Shown: positions 5,793 through 15,449, counted from the first letter of the stretch. The stretch: DNA of 64,000 nucleotides from Verrucomicrobiaceae bacterium UBA1938 (GCA_002336895.1 DDFC01000023.1:1-64000); one strand, 5' to 3'. Notes: generated from the letters alone by a model not told the origin. Numbers and translations: made by a program.

Positions 5793-8531
5793 TCACTCCG
5801 TCATAAACAGCGCCTGAATATCCGCCTGCGTCAGCTGCAGCTTGTCCGCACGCCCCGCCAGCAGCCCCTCCACCAGCGCCGCCTTCTGCTGCTGCATCTT
5901 CAAGATCCGCTCCTCAATCGTCCCCTCGCAGATCAGCTTGTGCACAAACACCGGGTTCTTCTGCCCGATGCGATACGCCCGGTCACTCGCCTGCGCCTCC
6001 GCCGCCGGATTCCACCACGGATCATAGTGGATCACCGTGTCCGCCGTCGTGAGATTGATGCCCGCACCACCCGCTTTCAGGCTGATCAGAAACACCGGCA
6101 CTTTTCCAGCCTGAAACTCCTGAATCGGCGTTTCACGGTCCCGCGTGCTCCCAGTCAGCTTCACATGACGAATTCCGTCTTTTTTCAGCCTAGCCTCGAT
6201 CAAAGCCAGCATTTCGGTAAACTGAGAGAAGATCAAAATCCGCCGCCCTTCGTCGATCAATTCCGGCAGCAGCTCATCCATGAGGAACGCCGTTTTTGCC
6301 GAATCCGACACACTTTGAGCGCTTTCTTGCTTCAATAATTGCGGATGGCAGCACACCTGCCGCAGCTTCAAAAGCGCATCCAGCACCACGATCTGGGATC
6401 GATCCAGCCCGTTCGCCGCGATCGCCTCGCGCACCCGTTTGTCCATGGCTGCACGGATCGTCTCATAAAGGTCCGTCTGTTCCTTGCCGAGCTCAATCGT
6501 GTGCAGAATTTCCGTTTTCGGCGGCAGCTCCTTCGCCACGGCATCCTTCGTCCTTCGCAGCAGCAAAGGCTGAATCCGTGTGCTCAACTGCTTCTGCCGC
6601 TCCACATCCGCATCCCTTTCAATAGGATTCCGATAATGCTGCCGAAACGTATCCGCATCACTCAGCAGCCCCGGCATCAGGAAATTGAACAAACTCCACA
6701 GCTCTCCGAGATGATTTTCCATCGGAGTCCCCGTCAGGCACAAACGGTGCTTCGCTTTCAACCCGCTGCACGTCTGTGCAGCCAGGCTCTTCGGATTCTT
6801 GATGTTCTGCGCCTCATCCAATGCCACGATATGCCACTCCTGCGCCTGCATGACATCAGCGTCCTTCACAAGCAGCGGATAGCTCGTCACAACCAGATCA
6901 TACTGCTTCAGGTGCTTGAAGTCACTCTTGCGCGACTGCCCCTGCATGAGCAGCAAACTCAAGGCAGGCGTGAATTTGATCGATTCGTTGATCCAATTCC
7001 TCAAAACGCTCGTCGGTGCCACAATCAGGCACGGATGCTTCATGCGTCCGCTTTCCTTCTCAATGAGGATATGAGTCAACGTCTGCAATGTCTTTCCCAG
7101 CCCCATGTCATCCGCCAGGATGCCATGCAGTCCAAACTCCCGCAGAAACTGCATCCACGACGCACCTTCGCGCTGATAATCACGCAAACTCGCCTTCAGT
7201 CCCGCCGGAGGCGTGATAAGACCGATCTCGCGGAAACTGCCCAGTTGCTGACTCAAAACCGCCAGTTCTGCAGGCGCACGGATCGGCATGCCATCCAGTG
7301 TCGCCAGCTGCGCAGCCCGCAGCTTGTCCAGCTGCAGCTTCCCATCTTTCCGCACCGGCCGTGTCGAAAGCAGCTCATCAAAGAAACGCAATAGCACGAC
7401 AAGGCGTTGCGCTGGAACAGAGAGCACATCCCCGCGATCTCCGCCAAGAGAGAGCAAAAAGCGCTGATCCAGGTTCTTTTCCAGCACCGCAGACGTCAGC
7501 CCCTGGTCGATGCAGTCCACCAGCAGCGGCACCAGCGAGATCCGCCGCCCCTCGATCTCCACCCCCAGATCCAGCGAGAACCACTCCCGCCCGCCTTGGT
7601 CTCCCTCAAGGTTGGTGAACCACGCATCGTCCTCAGCCTCAAAGATCTGAAAGCCAATATCCTCCGGCACTTCCACCCGCCAGCCGCTCTCGCGCAGCTT
7701 CGGCACCCGGTCCTTGAGAAACTGCGCCCAGAAAAGCGCCTGATCTCCCGGCACCGTCATGAAACCCAGCGTAGACTCAGGCGCCTTCGCACCTGGCAGC
7801 GCCTCGGAGAACGATTTGAAGCCAAGTCCGGAAAGATCCGCCAGCAGCAGGCGCTCCGCGCGCTGATTGCGCACCAGCGTGTGTCTCGTGCCATCCGCAT
7901 CAGTCCACTGATGCGCCGGGCTGCGCACCAGCATCTCAAAGCGCACGGGACAGCCCTCATATTCCGCGCAGGGATGAATGAAAGCGATGCTGCGCGGCTC
8001 CCAGCCGCCGATGTTTCTTCGTGCCGTAATCTGCGGCATCTGCACCACCATGCGCCGCACGCACAGCACCGGACTGGGTTCTCCAGGCGGCTGGTCCTCA
8101 GGCACCGTAGCCGCTGAAGGCGCAGAAGCAGCAGGCTCTGCACTCGCTTCCGGTGCCGATTTGTCCCGGACCTTCGCCATGCCCACGATGCGTTTGCGAC
8201 CCTCTTCATGATCCAGCAGCATCATGACAGCCACTGCATGCTGGCACAGCGTACCCGTCACACAGGTGCAGTGGGTCGTCAGCGCCAGGCTGCCATCTTC
8301 CCTCAGGCGCAGATGCGCGGTCACAGAAGCCGCATTGAACAATCCCGTGCCGATTCCTGCAATAATCTCCAGCTCATTCTCCGCACACACATGCACCCCG
8401 GCCAGGCCGATCTCCCCATGCTTAAAAAGCCGCCCGCCCTCCTCGATCTGCTGCCGCCTGAACAGCCACAGCCACGACTTGGAACGCACCTGCGCCCAGA
8501 GTTTGGGAAAGGAAAAATCTTCTACAACCAT
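5793..8531 (-). CDS. SWIM zinc-finger SNF2-family DEAD/DEAH helicase
   Basis: 912 residues, cytoplasmic ATP-dependent DNA translocase of the bacterial SNF2/HepA type. An N-terminal SWIM zinc finger at ~87-97 (CTCVTGTLCQH) is followed by a long regulatory region. The helicase core starts near 450: Walker A DDMGLGKT ~474, DEAQ box ~572, motif III LTGTPMEN, and the C-terminal half with GGAGINLTTAD and the SNF2 signature DRAYRIGQK ~857. Such proteins remodel protein-DNA or RNA polymerase complexes; the specific role here is unknown. The start ATG 8529-8531 leads directly into MVVEDFSFPKLWAQ. mazG lies just upstream on the same strand (gap ~22 bases), so the two may be co-transcribed, mazG first. 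Confidence 0.92.
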   Translation of the reverse strand: MVVEDFSFPKLWAQVRSKSWLWLFRRQQIEEGGRLFKHGEIGLAGVHVCAENELEIIAGIGTGLFNAASVTAHLRLREDGSLALTTHCTCVTGTLCQHAVAVMMLLDHEEGRKRIVGMAKVRDKSAPEASAEPAASAPSAATVPEDQPPGEPSPVLCVRRMVVQMPQITARRNIGGWEPRSIAFIHPCAEYEGCPVRFEMLVRSPAHQWTDADGTRHTLVRNQRAERLLLADLSGLGFKSFSEALPGAKAPESTLGFMTVPGDQALFWAQFLKDRVPKLRESGWRVEVPEDIGFQIFEAEDDAWFTNLEGDQGGREWFSLDLGVEIEGRRISLVPLLVDCIDQGLTSAVLEKNLDQRFLLSLGGDRGDVLSVPAQRLVVLLRFFDELLSTRPVRKDGKLQLDKLRAAQLATLDGMPIRAPAELAVLSQQLGSFREIGLITPPAGLKASLRDYQREGASWMQFLREFGLHGILADDMGLGKTLQTLTHILIEKESGRMKHPCLIVAPTSVLRNWINESIKFTPALSLLLMQGQSRKSDFKHLKQYDLVVTSYPLLVKDADVMQAQEWHIVALDEAQNIKNPKSLAAQTCSGLKAKHRLCLTGTPMENHLGELWSLFNFLMPGLLSDADTFRQHYRNPIERDADVERQKQLSTRIQPLLLRRTKDAVAKELPPKTEILHTIELGKEQTDLYETIRAAMDKRVREAIAANGLDRSQIVVLDALLKLRQVCCHPQLLKQESAQSVSDSAKTAFLMDELLPELIDEGRRILIFSQFTEMLALIEARLKKDGIRHVKLTGSTRDRETPIQEFQAGKVPVFLISLKAGGAGINLTTADTVIHYDPWWNPAAEAQASDRAYRIGQKNPVFVHKLICEGTIEERILKMQQQKAALVEGLLAGRADKLQLTQADIQALFMTE

Positions 8532-8553
8532 GCACTTAGATCAGCGGCGCTTC

Positions 8554-9345
8554 TCAAACACTGTGCTTCACCTCATCCCATGCAGCATCCATCTGCTCCA
8601 GGGAGAGTTTTCCCAGTTCGTGCCCTTGTTTGCGCAGGTGGTCCTCCATCGCGTGAAAGCGGCGCGTGAATTTCTCATTCGCAGCCGCAAGTGCAGGTTC
8701 GGACTCAATGCCGAGTTTTCGTGCCAGATTCACCACGCTGAACAGCAGATCGCCCAGTTCTTCCTCCATGTGCGCTTGATCGCCGTTGGCGATGGCTTCT
8801 TCCAGCTCGGCAGCTTCCTCACGGATCTTGGCAAAAACAGGCGTGGCATCCGGCCAGTCAAAACCGACACGAGCAGCCTTTTTTTGCAGTTTGTGCGCAC
8901 GCATGAGCGCGGGCAGACCATTGCCGGTGCCATGCAGCAGCCCCTCGTGCTCAGTGCCTTTTTCCACACGTTTGATGGCATCCCACTGCTTGAGCACCGC
9001 ATCAGAAGTGGCGGCGCTCTTGTCTCCAAATACATGCGGATGGCGGCGGATGAGCTTTTCCGTGAGACCGTGCGCCATTTTGTTGAGATCAAAGGCCCCG
9101 GTCTCGCTGGCGATCTCCGCATGCAGCACAGGCTGCAGCAGGATGTCACCCAGTTCATCGCAGATTTGCTCCGGATCTCCGCCTCGGATGGCGTCCGCCA
9201 CTTCGTAAGCCTCCTCGATCACATGCGGGATGAGAGAGGTATGAGTCTGCTCCATGTCCCAGGGACAGCCCCCCGGGGCGCGCAGGCGGTGCACCACGTA
9301 GCGCAGGCGGGTCATGGGATCGGGATGATTGAGCATGTCTTCCAT
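8554..9345 (-). CDS. mazG: Nucleoside triphosphate pyrophosphohydrolase MazG
   Basis: 263 residues, the same length as the Escherichia coli protein. All-alpha NTP pyrophosphatase hydrolysing (d)NTPs to (d)NMP plus PPi, a house-cleaning enzyme. Two MazG repeats are visible: the N-terminal one with GGCPWDMEQTH, EEAYEVADAI and DELGDILLQ (metal-binding Glu/Asp), and the C-terminal one with EEAAELEEAI and EEELGDLLFSVVN. It is the first gene of a likely two-gene unit with the SNF2 helicase. Start at ATG 9343-9345. Confidence 0.95.
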   Translation of the reverse strand: MEDMLNHPDPMTRLRYVVHRLRAPGGCPWDMEQTHTSLIPHVIEEAYEVADAIRGGDPEQICDELGDILLQPVLHAEIASETGAFDLNKMAHGLTEKLIRRHPHVFGDKSAATSDAVLKQWDAIKRVEKGTEHEGLLHGTGNGLPALMRAHKLQKKAARVGFDWPDATPVFAKIREEAAELEEAIANGDQAHMEEELGDLLFSVVNLARKLGIESEPALAAANEKFTRRFHAMEDHLRKQGHELGKLSLEQMDAAWDEVKHSV

Positions 9346-9642
9346 GCTGGCAGGTAGCGCTTTGCATCGTGATGGTCAAGGCTGCGCCGGACAACCAGAG
9401 CCCAGCGATGCAGCCCTGGCTCAGCAAACGAGCAACAGGAAGCCCAAAACGCGGCCAAATGCGCAGCTTGCCAGCAGCGCCTGACAAGAGTTCCGCCATT
9501 TTTGAATGGCGTGATCAGTCACTGCTGCAGCACAGCTGGATGGCGAGCGGTACATCATCCCTTCATGCCCTTGATCTCACCCGCCCCTTGAGGCTGTGCT
9601 GAAAGTTTTCGAGAAAAAATTCGTCATCCCCGGAAAGCCAAA
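9346..9642. other. Divergent intergenic region, no gene supported
   Basis: About 300 bases between the divergent mazG and hydrolase genes; it must hold both promoters. I see no convincing consensus boxes, hairpin or small gene. An AT-rich stretch with GAGAAAAAATTC at 9611-9622 lies just before the hydrolase start. Confidence 0.4.
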
Positions 9643-11397
9643 ATGAGAACAGCCCTCTCCATCCTCTTTGCAGCCACTCTTCAAGGGCAGGAGCCCAAAC
9701 CAGCTCCTACCAGACTGGCGCCAGCACTTACCACCACGTTGGAATCCCTCCCAGGTCTGGTCTATGCCCGCCACGGCCATCGCGAGCTGCAGCTCGATCT
9801 GTTCAGGCCCAAGTCGGCCACCCATCCCCTGCCGGCCATCATTTGCATCCACGGCGGCGGCTGGTTCAAAGGCGACCGCAGCTCCATGACCAATCTGGCC
9901 CAGGCGCTCGCCGCCAAAGGCTACGTCACCGCCACCATCAGCTACCGTCTCAGCGGTGAGGCAAAATTCCCTGCCGCCATCGAGGACTGCAAAGCCGCCG
10001 TGCGCTTCCTCCGCGCCAATGCAGGCACTTTCGGCATCCAGGGCGATGCCATCGGCGTCACCGGCCTCTCCGCAGGCGGCCATCTTGCCGCCCTCCTGGC
10101 CACGAGTGGCGGAGTCAAAGAACTCGAAGGCGCAGGCGACCATGCCGGTCAATCCAGCGCCGTCCAGGCCTGCATGGCCATGGGTGCACAGAGCGATCTC
10201 GAAAGCCCCCGCATCCGCGAGCTCAGCAGCAGGCCCGGCGATCCTTTCTACCGCACCTTTCTCGGCGACTCACAAGCCGCGCTTCCCCAGCTCTATGCCC
10301 TCGCTTCACCCCGCCATCATCTGGACAAAAGCGACCCGCCGCTCGCCTTCATGGCCGGAGAGCTGGACGACCCCAGCACGCATGCCGATGAAATGCGCCA
10401 TGACATGATGAAGCTCGGCATTCCTGGTGGCTGGAGCACCATCCCCAGGGCTCCACACGCCTTTCTCGGCCAGCAGAAGGCCTTCGATCACTGCGTGATG
10501 ACCTGCGATGCCTTTTTCACTCTCCATCTTGGACAGCATGGCCGCCCGCCAGTGCAGTGCGGCGTGCCCGGCATCTTTGCCAATAACCCGTCGTGGCAGC
10601 TCATCGGCAGCGGCTATGCCGGCTGCGAGGGAGCGCAATGGATCGGCGACACTCTCCACTTCGCCGCCCATCACGATCAACTAGCCTTCACTTGGAATAG
10701 CGAACAGGGCCTCCATGTCTGGCGCGCAGACTCTCCCGAGGCCACCTCCTTCCGTCCCGACGGCGACGGCGGCTTTTACGTCGTCGAGCAGACCCACCGC
10801 CGCCTCACTCACTGGAATGCGCAGGCTCAAATGACCGCCGTGCTCGCAGACAAATTCGAAGGCAGACGCCTCAACCGTCCCAACGATGTCATCATTAAAT
10901 CCGACGGCACCCTGTGGTTCACCGATCCCGATTTTCTCTTCAAGCAGCGCCCGCAGGACATCAAGGAACTCGACGGCCAGTACGTCTATCGGCTCGATCC
11001 CAAAACCCAGCAGCTCACCGCAGTCGTGCGCGATGCCGATCTCACACTGCCAAACGGCATTGCTTTTTCACCCGATGAAAAATGGCTCTTCGTCACCGAC
11101 TCCAGCAGCGACAAGCTCTACCGCTGGCCGGTGAATCCCGACGGCACACTCGGTGCGCGCGCAGTCTTTGCCACCTTCAGTGAGAAAGGTCTCGATGGAC
11201 TCGCCTTCGATCCTGCAGGCCGCCTGTGGTGCTGCACACGCGATGGCATCCGCATCCTGTCGCAGGACGGCCGGATGCTGGGCTTGCTGCAGACACCCGG
11301 AAAGCCCACCAGCATTTCTTTTGGCACTCATGGCCGCCTTTGCGTGACTGTACGTGACGCATGCTTCCTCACACAGACCCAGTTTTCACCTCCATGA
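9643..11397 (+). CDS. Secreted alpha/beta hydrolase fused to SMP-30/gluconolactonase domain
   Basis: 584 residues with a short N-terminal hydrophobic signal (MRTALSILFAATLQGQ). Residues ~45-295 are an esterase/lipase of the carbohydrate-esterase-like alpha/beta hydrolase group: oxyanion motif HGGGWFKGD ~69, nucleophile elbow GLSAGG ~140, and a late Asp (GELDDPS) and His (PHAF). Residues ~305-580 form a six-bladed SMP-30/gluconolactonase propeller: RLNRPNDVIIKSDGTLWFTD, LPNGIAFSPDEKWLFVTD, LDGLAFDPAGRLW. Ester cleavage and lactone hydrolysis in one polypeptide would suit breakdown of acylated sugars; this coupling is inferred. Its TGA overlaps the ATG of the next gene (ATGA), so the two are translationally coupled. 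Confidence 0.85.
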   Translation: MRTALSILFAATLQGQEPKPAPTRLAPALTTTLESLPGLVYARHGHRELQLDLFRPKSATHPLPAIICIHGGGWFKGDRSSMTNLAQALAAKGYVTATISYRLSGEAKFPAAIEDCKAAVRFLRANAGTFGIQGDAIGVTGLSAGGHLAALLATSGGVKELEGAGDHAGQSSAVQACMAMGAQSDLESPRIRELSSRPGDPFYRTFLGDSQAALPQLYALASPRHHLDKSDPPLAFMAGELDDPSTHADEMRHDMMKLGIPGGWSTIPRAPHAFLGQQKAFDHCVMTCDAFFTLHLGQHGRPPVQCGVPGIFANNPSWQLIGSGYAGCEGAQWIGDTLHFAAHHDQLAFTWNSEQGLHVWRADSPEATSFRPDGDGGFYVVEQTHRRLTHWNAQAQMTAVLADKFEGRRLNRPNDVIIKSDGTLWFTDPDFLFKQRPQDIKELDGQYVYRLDPKTQQLTAVVRDADLTLPNGIAFSPDEKWLFVTDSSSDKLYRWPVNPDGTLGARAVFATFSEKGLDGLAFDPAGRLWCCTRDGIRILSQDGRMLGLLQTPGKPTSISFGTHGRLCVTVRDACFLTQTQFSPP

Positions 11398-12554
11398 CCA
11401 TTCACCGCCGCTCTTTTCTCAAGAGCTCCGCACTCGCTTTCCCGGCAGTCATCGGACTCAGCTCCAAGGTACGCGCCCAGTCTGCCAATGAGGGCAAGCT
11501 CGGCGTGGCCCTCTGCGGCCTCGGCGGTTTTAGCAAGCAGAGCATCGCCCCGGAACTGCCCTCGGCTAAGAATGTTTACTTCGCCGGTGCCATCACCGGA
11601 GATGCCGCCAAAGGCCGCGAATGGGCAGCGCAGTACGGCTTTCCTGAAAAGAACATCTTCTCCTACGCCGACATGGCCCGACTTGCCGATGCCAAAGACA
11701 TCCAGATCGTCCACGTCGTCACGCCCAACAGCCTGCATGCAGGACACAGCATCGCTGCCGCCAAAGCGGGCAAGCATGTAATGTGTGAAAAGCCCATGGC
11801 CACCAGCGTGGCTCAGTGCGAGGCCATGATCGCCGCCGCAAAAGCCGCAGGCGTGCAGCTCGGCGTCAGCTACCGCCTGCACTGGGAGCCGCATCATGTG
11901 AAAGCCACCGAGCTCCTCGCCAGCGGTGCCGTGGGCGATCTTTCCAACGGAAGCTATGAGTTCTCCTGGGGCTACGCCGGTGCTCTCGCCGATCCGGAAA
12001 AGCGCAAAAACATCAAACACTGGCTCCTCGATCCCAAGCTCGCTGGCGGAGGTGCCTTGTTTGACACCGGCGTCTATCCCGTGCAGGCCGCCTGTTATCT
12101 CACGGGCAAGACACCCGTGGCTGTTCGCGGCTTTCCCAGCACCCGTCACAAAGATCTCTTCCCGGAAGGCGTTGAAGAAACCATGAGCTTCGAGCTTGAA
12201 TTTGCAGACGGCTTCCAGGCCCTGTGCCGCGCCAGCTACAGCCAAAACTTCCACCAGTGCGCCACCCTGGGCCCCAAAGGCAGCTTGGAGATCATCCCCG
12301 GCCAGCCCGGCAGCGTCTTCGGCCAAAGCGGTGGTGGCAAGCCCAACGCCAAGCGTCTCATGCTCGGCAAAAAGGAAATCATGTGCGAAAACACCCTGCA
12401 GCTCGGCGTCATGCTCGATGAATTCGCCAAATCCATCACCGAAAAGCGGTCCTTCAAATGCAGCGGCGAGATGGGCCTGCGAGACATCCGCATCGTCGAG
12501 GCCATCTATGCCTCCGCCAGACAAGGCGGCACACGCATGACCATCGCGGCTTAA
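11394..12554 (+). CDS. Tat-exported Gfo/Idh/MocA-family oxidoreductase
   Basis: 386 residues from ATG 11394; the upstream 11 codons overlap the hydrolase and are unlikely to be used. A twin-arginine signal HRRSFLKSSALAF directs a folded, cofactor-loaded protein to the periplasm. NAD(P)-binding residues follow (LGVALCGLGGFSKQSIAPEL) and the family EKP motif (CEKPMATS) lies near 133; the C-terminal domain has GGGALFDTGVYPVQAACYLTG. Members oxidise or interconvert sugars and inositols. Exported Gfo/Idh proteins are common in Planctomycetota and Verrucomicrobiota and usually sit with hydrolases, as here. The substrate is not predictable. Confidence 0.9.
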   Translation: MTIHRRSFLKSSALAFPAVIGLSSKVRAQSANEGKLGVALCGLGGFSKQSIAPELPSAKNVYFAGAITGDAAKGREWAAQYGFPEKNIFSYADMARLADAKDIQIVHVVTPNSLHAGHSIAAAKAGKHVMCEKPMATSVAQCEAMIAAAKAAGVQLGVSYRLHWEPHHVKATELLASGAVGDLSNGSYEFSWGYAGALADPEKRKNIKHWLLDPKLAGGGALFDTGVYPVQAACYLTGKTPVAVRGFPSTRHKDLFPEGVEETMSFELEFADGFQALCRASYSQNFHQCATLGPKGSLEIIPGQPGSVFGQSGGGKPNAKRLMLGKKEIMCENTLQLGVMLDEFAKSITEKRSFKCSGEMGLRDIRIVEAIYASARQGGTRMTIAA

Positions 12555-12575
12555 AAACACACTCGTCTTTTGATC

Positions 12576-15446
12576 ATGATCGCCAAAGCCATCCTGCTCA
12601 CCCTCCTGGCCTCAGCCTCCCTCCATGCCGAGGATGCCGAGGCGCTCTTTGTGCGCCGCGTCTGGCCGTTGTTTCAGGAGAAATGCCTCGCCTGCCACGG
12701 CAATGACGAAAAGAAGATCAAAGGCGGCTACGACATGCGCACGCAGGAGAGCGCCATGAAGGGCGGCGAGAGCGAAAAAAAATCCATCATTCCCGGCAGG
12801 CCCGAGGACAGCCCGCTCTACCTCGCCTCCACTCGCCAGCACACCGACGACTGGGAGCCCATGCCCCCCAAGGAGGCGGACAAGCTCTACGCCGAGCAGC
12901 TTGGCTGGATCAAAACCTGGATCGCTGGTGGCGCCCCCTGGCCCGACGAAAACAAACGCAGCACCATCGCCAAGGCAAACGCCGAAAAGTGGAGCGCCGA
13001 AGATGGCATCGTGGTGAAAACATCCGGCGCACTCTCTCCCGAGTGGGCCAGCCGTCGCTACAAGCCCGAAGGGCTCTGGGCCTACCAGCCCGTTAAAAAA
13101 CCTGTCGTCCCCGCAGGCGTGCATCCCATTGATGCCCTCCTCGCCGTCAAAGCCCCCGCACCCGCCACCGACGCCCGCACCTTCATCCGCCGCGCCACCT
13201 TCGACCTCACCGGCCTCCCCCCCACTCCCGAAGAAATCACCGCCTTCGAAAAAGAGTACAGCCAGGATCAAGCACCCAGCATCCAGCATCTAATCGACCG
13301 CCTGCTCGACTCCCCTCACTACGGCGAGCGCATGGCCCGCCACTGGCTGGACGTCACCCGCTATGCCGACAGCAGCGGCTTTGCCAATGACTACGAACGC
13401 GGCAATGCCTGGCGCTACCGCGACTACGTCGTCCGCAGCTTCAGTGCCGACAAGCCCTACGACCAGTTCATCAAAGAACAGATTGCCGGAGACGAGACGC
13501 TTGTAGGTGATGCGGGCACTCCTGCCAGCAGGAGCGGCCTCATTGCGGGCAGGAGTGCCCGCATCACTCCAAACTCCGAACTCCTCATCGCCACCGGCTT
13601 CCTCCGCATGGGTCCCTGGGAGCTCACCGGCATGGAGGTCGCCAAAGTCGCCCGCCAGCGCTTCCTCGACGACGTCACCAACAGCGTCGGCGAAACCTTC
13701 CTCGGCCACTCACTCCAGTGCGCCCGCTGCCACGATCACAAGTTCGACCCCGTGCCCACGCACGACTATTACTCCATCCAGGCCTGCTTCGGCACCACCC
13801 AGCTCGTGGAGCGCCCCGCACCATTCCTGCCCGTGGAAAACACCACCGGCTTTGAAGAAAAGAAATACCTGGAGGCTCGCCAGACGGAGCACATGGCCAT
13901 GCTCGCCCGGCTGGACGACAAAATGCTAGCTAATGCTGTGAAATGGTATGCCGACAAGAACATCGACCGCAGCGCCTGGGACAAGGCCGTGACATCCGCC
14001 CGCGCCTTCATCGCAGGTGGCGGTAAAATGAAAAAGGGCCGCAGCTTCACCGGCGTCTTCGAAACCGCCCGCGCCGCCCTTCAAAAACAAAACATCCCTG
14101 AAGACCAGTACCCGCCCAAGCTCGTCGGCTTCGAGCCCGAGGACTACGGCAACGAGCGCGTCGCCCGCAAAGGCCTCGAACGCCTGAAGTGGGAGCTGGA
14201 GCGCTATGAGGCCTTTGCCTTCAGCGTCTATGATGGTCGCACCCCGCAGGTCGTCAGCGTTTATCAGCCCATCCGCATACCGCAGGACCGCATGACTATG
14301 GGAGAGCTGGAGCAGACCGCCATCCTCGGCGGCGGCGATCCCTTCTCCCCCACCCGCCCCGTCAAACCTGGCGCCTTGTCTGTGCTCGGCAGCGTGGAGT
14401 TCCCCGATGCCATCGAAGGCCGCCGCACTGCTCTGGCGGACTGGATCGCCAGCAAGGACAACCCGCTCACCACCCGTGTCATCGTGAACCGCCTCTGGCT
14501 CTGGCACTTTGGCCAGGCCATCGCGGGCAATCCCAACAACTTCGGCAGCACCGGAAAAAAACCCACGCACCCCGAACTGCTCGACTGGCTGGCCGCCACG
14601 CTGGTGGAGAAAAAATGGTCCATCAAAGAACTTCACCGCATCATCATGACCAGCGCCGCCTACCAGCGCAGTTCAGCGCTCAAAGAAGACTCCACGCTCA
14701 GCCACGATGAAGCCGAAAAATCCTACGCCGTCTTCAAGCCCCGCCGCCTCATGGCGGAGGAAATGCGCGATGCCATGCTCAGCATCACCGGAGAGCTAAA
14801 CCCCACCCTCGGCGGCATCCCCAACCGCCCCGAGATCAACATCGAGGTCGCCATGCAGCCGCGTCAGGTCATGGGCACCTTCGCCGCTGCCTGGGTGCCC
14901 AATGCGCAGCCCTCACAGCGCCACCGCCGCAGCCTCTACGCGCTGAAGATTCGCGGCGTGCGGGATCCTTTCATGGAGGTCTTCAATGAACCGGCCCCCG
15001 ACTTCTCCTGCGAGGCCCGCGAGGTCTCCACCGTCACCCCCCAGGTCTTCAGCCTCTTCAATGGTCAGGCCAGCTATGATCGCGCACTCGCCCTCGCACA
15101 TCGCGTGCTGAAGGAAAAGACACCCGATGCCATCACCCGCATCTTCCAGCTCACCTATGGCCGCGCTCCATCCGCAGATGAAAAAACCGCCTGCACCGCG
15201 CACTGGCAGGCCATGGAAAAAAAACAAAGCGGCCGCACCTTCACCAAATCATCTCCGCCGCTCGCTGTGAAGCGTGATGCCGTGGAGGAAAACACCGGCG
15301 AAAAATTCAGCTTCCAGGAAAAGCTGCCCGCCTACGCCGACTTCGTCCCCGACCTCCAGCCAGCCGACGTCGATGCCCACACCCGCGCCCTCGCAGACGT
15401 GTGCCTCGTGCTGCTGAACTCGAATGAATTTGCCTACCTCTACTGA
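12576..15446 (+). CDS. PSD1 / planctomycete cytochrome c (DUF1549-DUF1553) protein with an in-frame REP doublet
   Basis: 956 residues, exported (MIAKAILLTLLASASLHA signal). A cytochrome-c heme motif CLACH at ~37 is followed by the PSCyt1 region; DUF1549 (PSCyt2) from ~185 includes FIRRATFDLTGLPPTPEEI and HYGERMARHWLDVTRYADS, and a further CxxCH (CARCHDHKFDP) lies near 383. DUF1553 (PSD1) occupies the C-terminal half (NPLTTRVIVNRLWLWHFGQA). Such proteins are paired with DUF1501 proteins, as here, and are linked to surface degradation of complex carbohydrates by association only. Residues ~310-330 (GDAGTPASRSGLIAGRSARI) are encoded by a palindromic doublet and interrupt a normally continuous motif (IAGDE ... 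PNSELLIATGF). Confidence 0.9.
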   Translation: MIAKAILLTLLASASLHAEDAEALFVRRVWPLFQEKCLACHGNDEKKIKGGYDMRTQESAMKGGESEKKSIIPGRPEDSPLYLASTRQHTDDWEPMPPKEADKLYAEQLGWIKTWIAGGAPWPDENKRSTIAKANAEKWSAEDGIVVKTSGALSPEWASRRYKPEGLWAYQPVKKPVVPAGVHPIDALLAVKAPAPATDARTFIRRATFDLTGLPPTPEEITAFEKEYSQDQAPSIQHLIDRLLDSPHYGERMARHWLDVTRYADSSGFANDYERGNAWRYRDYVVRSFSADKPYDQFIKEQIAGDETLVGDAGTPASRSGLIAGRSARITPNSELLIATGFLRMGPWELTGMEVAKVARQRFLDDVTNSVGETFLGHSLQCARCHDHKFDPVPTHDYYSIQACFGTTQLVERPAPFLPVENTTGFEEKKYLEARQTEHMAMLARLDDKMLANAVKWYADKNIDRSAWDKAVTSARAFIAGGGKMKKGRSFTGVFETARAALQKQNIPEDQYPPKLVGFEPEDYGNERVARKGLERLKWELERYEAFAFSVYDGRTPQVVSVYQPIRIPQDRMTMGELEQTAILGGGDPFSPTRPVKPGALSVLGSVEFPDAIEGRRTALADWIASKDNPLTTRVIVNRLWLWHFGQAIAGNPNNFGSTGKKPTHPELLDWLAATLVEKKWSIKELHRIIMTSAAYQRSSALKEDSTLSHDEAEKSYAVFKPRRLMAEEMRDAMLSITGELNPTLGGIPNRPEINIEVAMQPRQVMGTFAAAWVPNAQPSQRHRRSLYALKIRGVRDPFMEVFNEPAPDFSCEAREVSTVTPQVFSLFNGQASYDRALALAHRVLKEKTPDAITRIFQLTYGRAPSADEKTACTAHWQAMEKKQSGRTFTKSSPPLAVKRDAVEENTGEKFSFQEKLPAYADFVPDLQPADVDAHTRALADVCLVLLNSNEFAYLY
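13507..13567. repeat. REPIN-like inverted doublet inside a coding sequence
   Basis: A perfect 20-base inverted repeat: 13507-13526 (GTGATGCGGGCACTCCTGCC) and 13548-13567 (its complement), with 21 bases between. Within it two smaller hairpins face each other: GCGGGCA-CTCC-TGCC(A)GC at 13512-13529, and the perfect GCGGGCA-GGAG-TGCCCGC at 13545-13562. Two REP-like units head to head is the REPIN arrangement. The reading frame of the PSD1 gene stays open through it. Confidence 0.85.
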
Positions 15447-15449
15447 GTC

